Shown here in pieces: positions 27,839-36,688 of a stretch of DNA of 64,000 nucleotides; position 1 is the stretch's first letter, and each line of letters starts with the position of its first letter. This stretch comes from Ectobacillus funiculus (GTDB taxonomy: Bacteria > Bacillota > Bacilli > Bacillales > Bacillaceae_G), in contig NZ_SCFM01000007.1 in assembly GCF_004138295.1 (NCBI RefSeq), positions 1 through 64,000 on the forward strand, written 5' to 3'. The notes beneath the pieces were generated by a model. The model did no database searches. It was not told where the DNA came from and worked only from the letters and a program-made list of their open reading frames with translations. The position numbers and the translations under genes were made by a program.

Positions 27839-27872
27839 AACCCCAAGGAATGTCCTTGGGGTTTTGATTTTT
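27839..27872 (+). terminator. Riboswitch-linked terminator before ribD
   Basis: AACCCCAAGGA pairs with TCCTTGGGGTT (11 bp) followed by TTGATTTTTT, just ahead of the ribD Shine-Dalgarno. It is the strongest terminator after the aptamer and so the likely expression platform, about 160 nt downstream. Another stem (CTAGCTGC with GCAGCTAG, about 27752-27784) lies between. Confidence 0.8.
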
Positions 27873-27891
27873 TAGGAGAGGTGGTCTTGCT

Positions 27892-28974
27892 ATGACTGAT
27901 CAGGAATATATGCGCCTCGCACTTGATCTTGCGAAGGCGGCGCAAGGACAAACAAGTCCAAATCCGACTGTTGGTGCGGTTGTAGTAAAGGATGGTGTGA
28001 TTATCGGTCTCGGTGCCCATTTAAAGGCTGGAGAAGGTCACGCCGAGGTGCATGCGCTCAAAATGGCAGGAGATAAAGCAGAAGGGGCAACTGCCTATGT
28101 GACGCTTGAGCCTTGCAGCCATTTTGGTAAAACACCGCCTTGCAGCAATCTGCTCATTGAGAAAAAGGTAAAACGTGTTGTTGTGGCTTCACTAGACAAC
28201 AATCCACTCGTATCCGGCAAAGGGGTGCAGCGTCTAAAGGATGCAGGCATCGAAGTAGAAGTCGGTGTGCTGGAGAAGGAAGCGCGTGAGCTCAATACTG
28301 TCTTTTTTCATTACATGGCAGAGCATAAGCCGTATGTCACCATTAAAACAGCAATGAGCCTTGATGGAAAAATTGCGACTGTAACAGGGGAAAGCAAATG
28401 GATTACAGGAGAACAGGCAAGGCTCGATGTGCATCGCTACAGACATGAGCATGACGCTATTTTGGTTGGCGTAAATACGGTTCTTGCTGATAATCCTAGC
28501 TTAACGACACGCCTGCCAAATGGGGGGAAGCATCCTATCCGCATCATTTTGGATACAAATTTGCGGACACCTTTGGATTCGCTTGTTGTTACGGACGGTA
28601 TGGCTCCAACATGGATTATCGTTGGTTCACATGTACCGCAGGAAAAATGGGAACAATATACATCTGATATGGTAACGGTTATCAGGGCAAGCAAAAGCCG
28701 TATTGAGATAAATGAAGTACTTGCCATTTTAGGAGAAAAAGGAATTCTTTCTCTCTTTGTAGAGGGCGGACAACAGGTGAATGCAAGCTTTTTAGAAGCG
28801 AAATGCTTTCAGCAGTTCATTGTGTATATTAGCCCGAAGCTGATTGGCGGCCAAGCGGCGCCAACAATTTTTGGCGGCAGTGGATTTTCCTCGCTCGCTG
28901 ATGCTGCCTCTCTTTCCATTCAATCCATTGAGACTATTGGAGACGATATAAAAATCGTCGCCATTCCGAAATAG
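27892..28974 (+). CDS. ribD: Bifunctional riboflavin deaminase/reductase RibD
   Basis: A 360-residue enzyme. The N-terminal deaminase has zinc ligands in GHAEVHAL and EPCSHFGKTPPCSN; the C-terminal reductase (from about residue 150) has TIKTAMSLDGKIAT. It performs the two steps after GTP cyclohydrolase II. AGGAGAGG precedes the ATG. First gene of ribD-E-BA-H. Confidence 0.97.
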   Translation: MTDQEYMRLALDLAKAAQGQTSPNPTVGAVVVKDGVIIGLGAHLKAGEGHAEVHALKMAGDKAEGATAYVTLEPCSHFGKTPPCSNLLIEKKVKRVVVASLDNNPLVSGKGVQRLKDAGIEVEVGVLEKEARELNTVFFHYMAEHKPYVTIKTAMSLDGKIATVTGESKWITGEQARLDVHRYRHEHDAILVGVNTVLADNPSLTTRLPNGGKHPIRIILDTNLRTPLDSLVVTDGMAPTWIIVGSHVPQEKWEQYTSDMVTVIRASKSRIEINEVLAILGEKGILSLFVEGGQQVNASFLEAKCFQQFIVYISPKLIGGQAAPTIFGGSGFSSLADAASLSIQSIETIGDDIKIVAIPK

Positions 28975-28985
28975 GAGGTGCAGCA

Positions 28986-29633
28986 ATGTTTACAGGTATT
29001 ATTGAAGAAATTGGGAAAGTCGAACGGATGCAGCAAACTGGGCAGGCTATTACGATGACCATTTCTGCCTCTCATATTCTATCCGATGTGCATCTTGGCG
29101 ACAGCATCGCTGTGAACGGCGTCTGCTTAACCGTTACATCCTTCACCTCTTCCGCCTTTACGGTTGATGTGATGCCAGAGACGGTGAAAGCTACATCGCT
29201 TCAGGCGCTAGGACGCGGCTCTTCCGTTAACTTAGAACGTGCGATGAGTGCAGGCGGACGATTTGGCGGACATTTTGTGAGCGGTCATGCGGATGGCATC
29301 GGAACGATTGTGGAGAAGAAAAAAAGTCATAATGCCATTTACTATCGAATTGAACTTCCAAGCAATTTGCTGCGCTACTGCATTTTTAAAGGATCTATTA
29401 CAATTGATGGCACAAGTCTGACAATTTTCGGTCTAGATGATACATCTGTGACAATTTCCTTAATTCCGCATACGGTTGATTACTCTGTTATTGGACAGAA
29501 GGGCGTCGGGGACATTGTAAATATTGAATGTGATATGATTGGCAAATATATTGAACGGTTTACACGCCGGGAGGAAGCACCACCAAAATCCTCACTCACT
29601 GCAAGCTTTTTACAAGAACACGGATATATGTAA
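28986..29633 (+). CDS. ribE: Riboflavin synthase alpha chain
   Basis: A 215-residue protein with two lumazine-binding domains: [12 protein letters not shown]... and a second starting near residue 100 with [12 protein letters not shown]. It dismutates two lumazines into riboflavin. Starts 11 nt after ribD with AGGAGG. Confidence 0.96.
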   Translation: MFTGIIEEIGKVERMQQTGQAITMTISASHILSDVHLGDSIAVNGVCLTVTSFTSSAFTVDVMPETVKATSLQALGRGSSVNLERAMSAGGRFGGHFVSGHADGIGTIVEKKKSHNAIYYRIELPSNLLRYCIFKGSITIDGTSLTIFGLDDTSVTISLIPHTVDYSVIGQKGVGDIVNIECDMIGKYIERFTRREEAPPKSSLTASFLQEHGYM

Positions 29634-29649
29634 GAAAGGAGAGATCGCT

Positions 29650-30843
29650 ATGTTTCATACAGTGGAAGAAGCGTTACATGATTTAAAGGCAGGAAAGCCA
29701 ATTATCGTATGCGATGATGAAAATCGTGAAAATGAAGGTGACTTTGTGTCACTTGCCGATCGTACAACGCCGGAAGTGATTAATTTTATGATCACGCACG
29801 GCCGCGGTCTTGTATGTGTACCGATTACGGAGGAGCACGCAAAGCGTTTATCCCTTCAACCGATGGTAGCAAACAATACAGATGCACACGGAACTGCCTT
29901 TACCGTAAGCATTGACCATAAGGAAACAACTACGGGCATCAGCGCCCATGAGCGTTCCTTCACGATTCAAAAAATGCTGGACCCTAACGCAAAGGGCAGC
30001 GATTTTAAACGACCAGGCCATATTTTTCCGCTTATTGCGAAAAAAGGCGGTGTGCTGCGTCGGGCCGGCCACACAGAGGCTGCTGTAGATCTGGCAATGT
30101 TATGCGGCTCCGAGCCAGCCGGTGTTATTTGTGAAATTATCAATGAAGACGGTACAATGGCACGTGTCGGAGATTTAGAAAAGGTCGCAGAGCAATTTGA
30201 TTTAAAAATGATTACGATTGAAGCGTTAATTGAATATCGACGCCGTAACGAAAAGCTTGTGAAGCGCGAGGTGGAAATTACACTTCCAACAGAATTCGGA
30301 ACCTTCCGTGCTGTCGGTTATACAAACTCCCTTGACGACAAAGAGCATATTGCAATCGTAAAAGGTGAAATTAATCCAAATGAGCCTGTATTAGTACGTG
30401 TACACTCTGAATGCTTAACAGGAGATGTACTAGGGTCATACCGTTGTGACTGCGGACCTCAGCTGCATGCAGCGCTTGCTCAAATTGAAGAGGCAGGCAG
30501 CGGGATATTGCTATATATGCGTCAGGAAGGCCGCGGCATTGGCTTAATGAATAAACTGCGCGCCTATAAGCTCCAAGAGGAGGGCTATGATACAGTCGAA
30601 GCGAACCATAAGCTTGGCTTTGATGCAGACCTTCGCGACTATGGCATTGGTGCGCAAATTTTAAAGGATTTGGGCGTACGCGATATTAAACTGCTTACCA
30701 ACAATCCGCGTAAAATCGCAGGTCTTCAGGGACATGATTTACAGGTGGTAGAACGCGTGCCGCTGCAATTGCCAGCAAAACGCGAAAATCAAGAATATCT
30801 TAAAACAAAATACGAAAAATTAGGGCATCTGCTGCACCTATAA
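29650..30843 (+). CDS. ribBA: DHBP synthase / GTP cyclohydrolase II, RibBA
   Basis: A 397-residue fusion. The DHBP synthase half has [11 protein letters not shown] (about residues 25-35) and HTEAAVDLA. The cyclohydrolase half (from about residue 200) has the zinc motif [15 protein letters not shown] and [10 protein letters not shown]. Supplies both precursors of riboflavin. The frame extends upstream, but AAGGAGAG marks the ATG at 29650. Confidence 0.97.
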   Translation: MFHTVEEALHDLKAGKPIIVCDDENRENEGDFVSLADRTTPEVINFMITHGRGLVCVPITEEHAKRLSLQPMVANNTDAHGTAFTVSIDHKETTTGISAHERSFTIQKMLDPNAKGSDFKRPGHIFPLIAKKGGVLRRAGHTEAAVDLAMLCGSEPAGVICEIINEDGTMARVGDLEKVAEQFDLKMITIEALIEYRRRNEKLVKREVEITLPTEFGTFRAVGYTNSLDDKEHIAIVKGEINPNEPVLVRVHSECLTGDVLGSYRCDCGPQLHAALAQIEEAGSGILLYMRQEGRGIGLMNKLRAYKLQEEGYDTVEANHKLGFDADLRDYGIGAQILKDLGVRDIKLLTNNPRKIAGLQGHDLQVVERVPLQLPAKRENQEYLKTKYEKLGHLLHL

Positions 30844-30858
30844 AAGGAGAAGAGAACG

Positions 30859-31323
30859 ATGATTTTTGAAGGACATTTAGTTGGTACAGATTTAAAGGTA
30901 GGAATTGTAGTAGCACGTTTTAACGAATTCATTACAAGCAAGCTTCTTGGCGGTGCTCAAGACGGCTTAAAACGCCACGGTGTGGATGATGCAAACGTAG
31001 ACATAGCTTGGGTACCAGGTGCATTTGAGCTTCCATTGGTTGCAAAGAAAATGGCGACAAGCGGTAAATATGATGCGGTTATTACACTTGGCACAGTAAT
31101 CCGCGGCGCAACAACACACTATGATTATGTATGCAATGAAGTAGCGAAAGGCGTTGCAGCTATTACATTACAAACGGAAATACCAGTTATTTTCGGTGTA
31201 TTAACAACAGAAACAATTGAGCAAGCAATCGAGCGTGCCGGCACAAAAGCGGGCAATAAAGGCTACGAGGCAGCTGCTACCGCAATTGAAATGGCGAACC
31301 TAGGCCGACAATTGCAAGGCTAA
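30859..31323 (+). CDS. ribH: 6,7-dimethyl-8-ribityllumazine synthase
   Basis: A 154-residue subunit. [10 protein letters not shown] near the N-terminus, [24 protein letters not shown] (catalytic His) and GNKGYEAA are family landmarks. It condenses the ribD product with DHBP and forms 60-mers. Last gene of the operon. Confidence 0.97.
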   Translation: MIFEGHLVGTDLKVGIVVARFNEFITSKLLGGAQDGLKRHGVDDANVDIAWVPGAFELPLVAKKMATSGKYDAVITLGTVIRGATTHYDYVCNEVAKGVAAITLQTEIPVIFGVLTTETIEQAIERAGTKAGNKGYEAAATAIEMANLGRQLQG

Positions 31324-31350
31324 TAATAAAAATAAAAAACATCTATATAA

Positions 31351-31404
31351 AAAACGGGTCATCCTTCTATCAAAAATTTATGGAAGAATGGCCCGTTTTT
31401 TATT
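31351..31404 (+). terminator. Terminator of rib operon
   Basis: ACGGGTCATCCTTC pairs with GAAGAATGGCCCGT followed by TTTTTATTT. Confidence 0.88.
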
Positions 31405-31751
31405 TGTACCTGTTTTTTGAAAAAGTAACAAGCTGAAGATGAAGAGATAAGTTTCTGAGTACGGGGAGACGAGAAATTATATTTCACTTTAAGAAAGTAT
31501 AAATTTCTAACTGGCTTCCAATTCGACGTAGCGAGAAATTTTAGGCATAAAGTATAAGGGCAACTACGCCTCTGTCTTCGCCCAAAGGCAGGGCTCACCA
31601 ATCGGCGAGTTTTCTTTACTATTGTTTACGCAGCTACAATACAATGATTATCATTCGAATATCGCCTGCAGCCATCATACATGACAAATGTCCAATGATT
31701 TTGCAGACTATGCCGGTTGTGCTCCATGGCATGAAACCCCTTTCGTGACGC
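31405..31751. other. Intergenic stretch ribH to SAP-like repeat gene
   Basis: Holds a full R1 copy (31486-31618) and a Fur-box-like palindrome ATGATTATCAT at about 31643-31653. No gene seen. Confidence 0.55.
31486..31618 (-). repeat. R1 repeat, full-length, reverse
   Basis: ACTTTAAGAAAGTATAAATT, CGACGTAGCGAGAAATTTT, GGGCAACTACGCCTCTG, CAAAGGCAGGGC and CCAATCGGCGAG. Confidence 0.9.
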
Positions 31752-32171
31752 TTACTTCGTGGCCTCTTGTTTTTCCTCTACCTCTACTGTAAGCTGCTGC
31801 ATCGTTTTTCCTTCTGTTTGAATGCCAAACTTCTTGGCAAGATCATGTACTTCTTTTTCTCTCGCTGTTCGAATCCCCTCAACAATCGTATGCATGCTCT
31901 TCCCTTCCGTTTCAATGCCGTAACGAGCTGCTGCACGCTGAATCATCTCCAAACGCTTTGCCTCTTGGGCATCATGAAGCTCCTTACGCACCTGCTTAAG
32001 CTCTTTTCCCTCTGTTTCAATCCCGAAATGCTCCGCCTTTTGACGAAAATGCTGTTCAATACGCATATGCATTTCCTGTTGTGTTGGCTCTGTCGCAGCC
32101 TTCACAGGGTCTGCACTGAGGGCCTTAAATAAAATCAAAAAAGTCATTACTGCTAATGTATACCTGTACAT
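31752..32171 (-). CDS. Secreted protein with three SAP-like repeats
   Basis: A 139-residue protein with a signal peptide (about residues 1-27) and three repeats of about 30 residues. Each has the core AEHFGIETEGK, AARYGIETEGK or AKKFGIQTEGK followed by an amphipathic helix. The helix-GI-TEGK-helix pattern resembles the SAP/HeH fold. GGAGGG precedes the ATG at 32171. It is a shorter paralogue of the gene at 32366. Function unknown. Confidence 0.75.
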   Translation of the reverse strand: MYRYTLAVMTFLILFKALSADPVKAATEPTQQEMHMRIEQHFRQKAEHFGIETEGKELKQVRKELHDAQEAKRLEMIQRAAARYGIETEGKSMHTIVEGIRTAREKEVHDLAKKFGIQTEGKTMQQLTVEVEEKQEATK

Positions 32172-32284
32172 ACTAACCCTCCTGATCTTACTCTCATTGT
32201 TACTATGCGCAAGGGAAGAAAGGAAAATTCGTCCATGAAGAGAAAACTTCTTGAGAATATACAATTGAGAATGGATCCATTTTG

Positions 32285-32325
32285 TGGAGAAAACTCGCTT
32301 ATTTATACGTTCTTTAAGCAGTAAG
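32285..32325 (+). repeat. R1 repeat remnant, forward, large internal deletion
   Basis: GAGAAAACTCGCTTATTTATACG followed by TTCTTTAAGCAGTAAG looks like the R1 left end joined to its right end. Confidence 0.4.
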
Positions 32326-32374
32326 AAAAAACAGCCGGGTTCAATAGAGAACCGGCTGTTTTTTCTTACTGCTT
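32316..32374 (-). terminator. Very long terminator hairpin overlapping a gene end
   Basis: AAGCAGTAAGAAAAAACAGC and its complement GCTGTTTTTTCTTACTGCTT are the outer part of arms of about 26 nt. The arm on the gene side includes the last codons and stop of the gene at 32366. Confidence 0.8.
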
Positions 32375-32983
32375 CTTCGCTTTTTCTACTGCTTCTTTTA
32401 GATCCTCATACGATTTCCCTTCCGTTTGAATGCCTAGTTTTTTTGCCTCCGCTATGATTTGCGTTTCTTCTTTTTTCATAATTTCTTTACGCAGCTGATA
32501 GTTCGTTTTTCCTTCTGTTGCAATTCCAAATTCTTTCGCCGATTGTACGAGCTGCTCATGCTCCTGAGCATACCGGGCTTTTTGGACTTCTTCTCTTAGC
32601 TGAAAATGAGATTTTCCTGTTGTTGCAATTCCAAAGCGCTTTGCCTCCTCCAATAGATCAGACTCATGCAGCTTCCGAATTTCATTATGAATTTGCTCCG
32701 CTGTCTTGCCTTCTGTTGCAATCCCAAATTCCTTTGCCTTCTGCAGCAAATGCTCTCGATGCTTTTTCTCGAGCACTTGATGGATTTCCGCCTTTAGCTG
32801 CTCATCGCTTTTTCCTTCCGTTGCAATCCCAAAATGATTTGCCATTCTAAGTAAATGCTCATGCCGCGGGCCATCCTGCAAAAACTTTCCATGCATCGCT
32901 TCCGCTTTTGCTGTTGGCAGCATCCCTGCTCCTCCTACTGCCAATAAACCAGCTATTGTCCAGCCTATCACTTGCTTTTTCAT
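32366..32983 (-). CDS. Secreted protein with five SAP-like repeats
   Basis: A 205-residue protein. A signal peptide (about residues 1-29, ending AKA-EA) precedes five repeats of about 30 residues with cores ANHFGIATEGK, AKEFGIATEGK, AKRFGIATTGK, AKEFGIATEGK and AKKLGIQTEGK. Each is followed by an L-x-x-E-I helix. The pattern is SAP/HeH-like, a fold usually found inside cells bound to nucleic acid, so an exported array is odd. Paralogue at 31752. Spacing of about 195 nt with a strong terminator between says separate transcription. Confidence 0.78.
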   Translation of the reverse strand: MKKQVIGWTIAGLLAVGGAGMLPTAKAEAMHGKFLQDGPRHEHLLRMANHFGIATEGKSDEQLKAEIHQVLEKKHREHLLQKAKEFGIATEGKTAEQIHNEIRKLHESDLLEEAKRFGIATTGKSHFQLREEVQKARYAQEHEQLVQSAKEFGIATEGKTNYQLRKEIMKKEETQIIAEAKKLGIQTEGKSYEDLKEAVEKAKKQ

Positions 32984-33115
32984 CGTCTATTCACTCCTTT
33001 TATCATAAAAGATTACCGTTATTTTGCCCAATTGGTTGTTTTTTCCTCATGTTTTTATAAAAAAATTATTATAAGCAAAGAGAGTATGTCCGCGGATGAA
33101 TCCTAAATTATCTTG

Positions 33116-33253
33116 TAAAGAAAACTCGCTGATTGGCGGGCCCTGCTCTTGAGCGAAGATAAAAGATGTAGTTGCTCATACACTTTATTGCTAAAATTTT
33201 CTGTCACATCGAATATACTCTTAGCTGGAGTTTTATGCTTTCTTAAGGCATAA
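33116..33253 (+). repeat. R1 repeat, full-length, diverged, forward
   Basis: TAAAGAAAACTCGCTGATTG then GCGGGCCCTGC, GCGAAGATAAAAGATG, TTATTGCTAAAATTTTC and CTTAGCTGGAGTTTTATG. The left hairpin stays paired through G-U pairs. Ends at the terminator at 33251. Confidence 0.82.
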
Positions 33254-33280
33254 AAAAACAGGAGGGTTTTCCTCCTGTTC
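33251..33280 (-). terminator. Terminator after sortase/DUF554 remnant
   Basis: ACAGGAGG pairs with CCTCCTGT around AAAAC on the minus strand, followed by TTTTTTTA. Confidence 0.85.
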
Positions 33281-33541
33281 TTACATATATTCCATGATAA
33301 GCACGAATACTATCGTACATAACAAGCTTGGCAGCCTATTAGCCACGCGAATAGACGTGATTTTTAAAATATTCAGCCCGATTGCGATGATAAGCGCATC
33401 ACCTGTAGCTGTTAGCTCAACAATAAGCTGATCCATTATTTCCTTCGGCACAAATGTATGAATTTGTGTTGCTAATAGTGCGATTGCTCCCTGATATAGA
33501 AAAACCGGGCCAGCAGAGAATGCGACTTCGATGCCGAGCGC
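33281..33541 (-). pseudogene. C-terminal remnant of a DUF554 membrane protein
   Basis: Directly after the sortase stop, in the same frame, the minus strand reads ALGIEVAFSAGPVFLYQGAI, then LTATGDALIIAIGLNILKI and RVANRLPSLL, ending with TAA (33281-33283). GIE-FSAGPVFLYQGAI and TATG--LIIAIGLN are typical of the C-terminal part of DUF554 (YdfK-like) proteins. About 86 residues remain; the N-terminal part and start are missing. A sortase gene now occupies the upstream position. Confidence 0.75.
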
Positions 33542-34135
33542 TTACGACTGTTTTTCCTCAGGATAGGCATAGATAACATAACGGTCCGGCGCTGATCCGA
33601 CAAATCGAAACGGATAGCAGGTTGATACATTTAACACCTCATTTGGTGCGGTTGAACCAATGACTGTTGTATCATCTGCCGGGACAATTTTTGCATGATC
33701 CATCACATAACGGAATGTGCCATACGGCAGCTCTACAATCAATTCATCGCCTTTTTCTATTTCACCAAATTTCCGAAACACTGTATCGCGATGACCGGAA
33801 AGCAAAATTTGATTATGATCTCCTGGAAATGCTGTACTTGTATAATGTCCGACCCCTTTTTTTAAGTCATCTGGATCGGTTCCTTCTATAATAGGAAGCA
33901 CAGCATTAATTTTCGGGATCCGAAGCATGCCGATTGTTTCGTCCTTTTGCGGCTGAAATGCAGCACGGCTCGGCTTCGTATCCTTGGCTTTCCCTAACAT
34001 CTCTTGTGCTTCTGCCGTTGATTGCTTCTGCTGCCTCTTCGCATCAATAAACTGCCATCCTGTTATGCTGATGAGTACTACCCCTGCTATAAATAACAAA
34101 GCTGCTATATAATTTCTCATTCTCTTTTGCAACAC
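33542..34135 (-). CDS. srtD: Class D sortase
   Basis: A transpeptidase of about 192-197 residues with an N-terminal membrane anchor (about residues 8-28). Catalytic residues: His in LLSGHRDTVF, Cys in VSTCYPF and Arg in APDRYVIYAY. IGMLRIPKINAVLPI is the family start. A TTG at 34135 or an ATG at 34120 may be the start; no ideal Shine-Dalgarno decides it. No LPxTG-type substrate is visible in the window. Its stop codon abuts the DUF554 remnant in frame. Confidence 0.87.
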   Translation of the reverse strand: MLQKRMRNYIAALLFIAGVVLISITGWQFIDAKRQQKQSTAEAQEMLGKAKDTKPSRAAFQPQKDETIGMLRIPKINAVLPIIEGTDPDDLKKGVGHYTSTAFPGDHNQILLSGHRDTVFRKFGEIEKGDELIVELPYGTFRYVMDHAKIVPADDTTVIGSTAPNEVLNVSTCYPFRFVGSAPDRYVIYAYPEEKQS

Positions 34136-34328
34136 CTTCTATAGTCTTTTTTTCTATATTTTGCAACTACGCCCCTGTATACATATAAACCGTATGTCAA
34201 ATTATTATAACACGTATCATGTGCTGCTTAATGATCATCATTCAAACAGTCTCCGCTGTTGTTTCACAGAACCCATTGTTGGAAATACTAACTTCTATAC
34301 TCTATCTAATAAAGGAAGTTATGCAACA

Positions 34329-35459
34329 ATGAAATATGTACGATCTCTCATCACACTTATTTTGCTTTCTGCAGCGTGCACTAGCATCGTGTTTCTCCTT
34401 CAAAATAAAAATCAACCGCAGGCGAAGGACATGCCAAAGCAAACAAATCCATCTCCGGAGGCTACAGTGCGGCTCGCGGCAGTCGGTGATATTCTTCTCC
34501 ACGACGTTGTATACAATGATGCTCGCAGAAGCGGGAATCACTTTGATTTTTTGCCTATGTTTGCCGCTGTAAAGCCTTATATTGAGAAAGCTGATGTTGC
34601 TTTTGCAAATCAAGAATCGATCATAGGCGGTGTAGAAATTGGTTTATCAACATATCCTTCCTTTAACAGTCCCATTGAAATTGCTGATGCCCTTGCCTTT
34701 ACCGGATTTGATGTGATGAGCCTAGCAAACAATCATGCGCTAGATCGCGGTGAACAAGCCTTGCAGCGTAGCCTCTCTTATTGGGATAAACTTAATATCG
34801 TCCGCACAGGGGCGTACACGTCACAAGAAGACAGAAATACAATTCGCACATTTTCCAAAAACGGCATAACCTGTGCTGTCTTATCGTATACATACGGTTT
34901 AAATGGGATTGATACGTTGCAAAAGCCTTATCTAGTGAACCTAATGCAACCTGAACAAATGAAACAAGATGTGGAACAAGCAAAGCAGATTGCGGACGCA
35001 GTTATTGTCATCCTTCACTTTGGAACAGAATATGAAACGCTGCCCAACAGCAGCCAAAAGGAAGTTACCCAATTTTTAGCGGACCTTGGTGTTTCTGTTA
35101 TTCTTGGCCACCATCCACATGTCCTGCAGCCGCCCGAGTTTCTGACCGGAAAACAAGGAAACCAAACCTTTGTTGCCTACTCCCTTGGCAACTTTCTTGC
35201 TGGACAGGAAAATGAAGAAACGCACTTTGGTGGAATTATAGAGGTCTCTATAAGGAAGGAGAAAGATGGTCGAATCGTATTAAACAATCCCTCCTTTTTA
35301 CCGACCTTCACATACTCTCGCAATCAAACGGATTATCAGGTCATACCGCTTGCACAAGTTACAGAAGAGCAATATCCGCTTGCACGAGAACGCTATGACA
35401 AAATCATACAGCATATGAAAACTTACCTTCCGACGCTGCGTATTGTTACACCCAAGTAA
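34329..35459 (+). CDS. CapA-family (PgsA-like) metallophosphatase-fold protein
   Basis: A 376-residue exported protein with an N-terminal hydrophobic anchor (ITLILLSAACTSIVFLL). The calcineurin-like motifs are AAVGDILLHD, FANQESII, SLANNHALDRG and LGHHPHVLQP. CapA proteins are linked to poly-gamma-glutamate capsule synthesis, but no capB/capC is present, so the role is open. AAAGGAAG precedes the ATG at 34329. Divergent from the sortase. Confidence 0.85.
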   Translation: MKYVRSLITLILLSAACTSIVFLLQNKNQPQAKDMPKQTNPSPEATVRLAAVGDILLHDVVYNDARRSGNHFDFLPMFAAVKPYIEKADVAFANQESIIGGVEIGLSTYPSFNSPIEIADALAFTGFDVMSLANNHALDRGEQALQRSLSYWDKLNIVRTGAYTSQEDRNTIRTFSKNGITCAVLSYTYGLNGIDTLQKPYLVNLMQPEQMKQDVEQAKQIADAVIVILHFGTEYETLPNSSQKEVTQFLADLGVSVILGHHPHVLQPPEFLTGKQGNQTFVAYSLGNFLAGQENEETHFGGIIEVSIRKEKDGRIVLNNPSFLPTFTYSRNQTDYQVIPLAQVTEEQYPLARERYDKIIQHMKTYLPTLRIVTPK

Positions 35460-35500
35460 TACCGTGCTTTTCCAGCACTGTATATATTCTTATTAAGAGA

Positions 35501-35518
35501 AGCTGCCCGGGGGCAGCC
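35501..35518. terminator. Hairpin between capA-like gene and small Tyr/Pro-rich gene
   Basis: AGCTGCCC and GGGCAGCC form a GC-rich stem; on the minus strand TTCTCTTAAT follows. Confidence 0.6.
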
Positions 35519-35695
35519 TCATGATTCATAGTAATTGCCATAATAGTTGTTTGAATACGGCCACGTTTGTAAATAAGGCGGCTGAATTTGCTGGACTTGC
35601 TCGCTTTGACGAAACGGCATAGCACGTTCATCTAACGCAGGTATATATATTGGAGTGTAATAATAAAATGAAGCAGGTGGATACAACCAAATCAT
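35519..35695 (-). CDS. Small Tyr/Pro/Gln-rich protein (possible spore surface protein)
   Basis: A 58-residue frame starting MIWLYPPASFYYYTPIY and ending with YSNNYYGNYYES. AGGAGGG lies seven bases before its ATG, which makes it a real gene candidate. Composition (Tyr, Pro, Gln, Asn) resembles small spore coat or exosporium proteins, but I recognise no family. Convergent with the capA-like gene. Confidence 0.6.
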   Translation of the reverse strand: MIWLYPPASFYYYTPIYIPALDERAMPFRQSEQVQQIQPPYLQTWPYSNNYYGNYYES

Positions 35696-35770
35696 ACATC
35701 ATCCCTCCTATGCATATATTGAACAATATGCAGCACACAAGCTGTTTGGGTGGGCGATTTTACCGTATAT

Positions 35771-35906
35771 GAAAAGAAAACTCGCCGATTGGCGAGCCGT
35801 TGGGCGAAGACAAAGGCGTAGTCGCCCTTATACTATATTCCTAAAACTTCTCACTACGTCGAGTCAGCTTTCGGCTAGAAATTTATCTTTTCTCTACAGC
35901 ATAAAA
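35771..35906 (+). repeat. R1 repeat, near full-length, forward
   Basis: AAAGAAAACTCGCCGATTGG, CGAAGACAAAGGCGTAG, CCTAAAACTTCTCACTACG and CTAGAAATTTATC. Ends in the A-rich start of the terminator at 35903. Confidence 0.85.
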
Positions 35907-35938
35907 TAAACGGAATCTACGCAGATCCCGTTTATTCG
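35903..35938 (-). terminator. Terminator of DUF2062 gene
   Basis: AATAAACGG pairs with CCGTTTATT, with inner ATCT/AGAT, then TTAT on the minus strand. Confidence 0.8.
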
Positions 35939-36487
35939 TTACGTACGCATCAATGCGATTGCTGTTGTTTTCTTTTTCTCTAGGCGGCGTTGCCGTTCTT
36001 TTTCGTATAGATGGTAGATGATGAAATACGAAGCAAGACCCAGTAATGTCCCGAAGATGATCATGCCAATCAGTGTATATAAACCGCTATGCAGCAGTTC
36101 CTTTGCGATATCCATAAAGTTTCCTGAGAATACCTCTAACAGTGAGTGCTCTTTCATTGGCCGATCATGGATGTCAACCGGATAAACAAACTTGCCAAGC
36201 GCATGAGCAAACGGGAGCAAAACAACAGGTAAAAACGTTAGCTTGCCGACAACGTTTCCAATAATCGCTGCTGGAAGGGACCCACGGAACAAACGGACAA
36301 TTGGGTAAAACAGTAAGTAAATTAAAGAAGCAGTAGAAAGAACAATCATTTCCATACCAAAGCCAAGTGCGAATCCAAGCGCAACCTTTTTGGCACCGCC
36401 AGGAGATCGAAATAACTTATAAAAATTAAGCTTAAATGCACGTTGTATCTTTCTCCAAAAGCCGTATTTCCTTTTTCCTCTTTTCAC
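35939..36487 (-). CDS. DUF2062 membrane protein
   Basis: A 182-residue protein. A basic N-terminus (KRGKRKYGFWRK) precedes RSPGGAKKVALGFALGFGME, the DUF2062 core, three or four hydrophobic segments and a charged C-terminus. The frame reaches 36526, but GGGAGAG is spaced six bases from the GTG at 36487, so I prefer that start. Function unknown. Confidence 0.78.
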   Translation of the reverse strand: MKRGKRKYGFWRKIQRAFKLNFYKLFRSPGGAKKVALGFALGFGMEMIVLSTASLIYLLFYPIVRLFRGSLPAAIIGNVVGKLTFLPVVLLPFAHALGKFVYPVDIHDRPMKEHSLLEVFSGNFMDIAKELLHSGLYTLIGMIIFGTLLGLASYFIIYHLYEKERQRRLEKKKTTAIALMRT

Positions 36488-36688
36488 ATACATCTCTCCC
36501 GTTTTATCCTTCACAAGTTTCCTCACAGATATATTTCTCCTTGTATATACTATTATAATGTATAAAGAAGAGTTAAAAAAGATAATAAATATTCAAATAA
36601 CAATACATATTTTGGAAAGGATTTAGAAGCTCTTCCATCTCCTCATGTAAACAGTATATATATTTAAAACATAATATTAAGATTGTAA

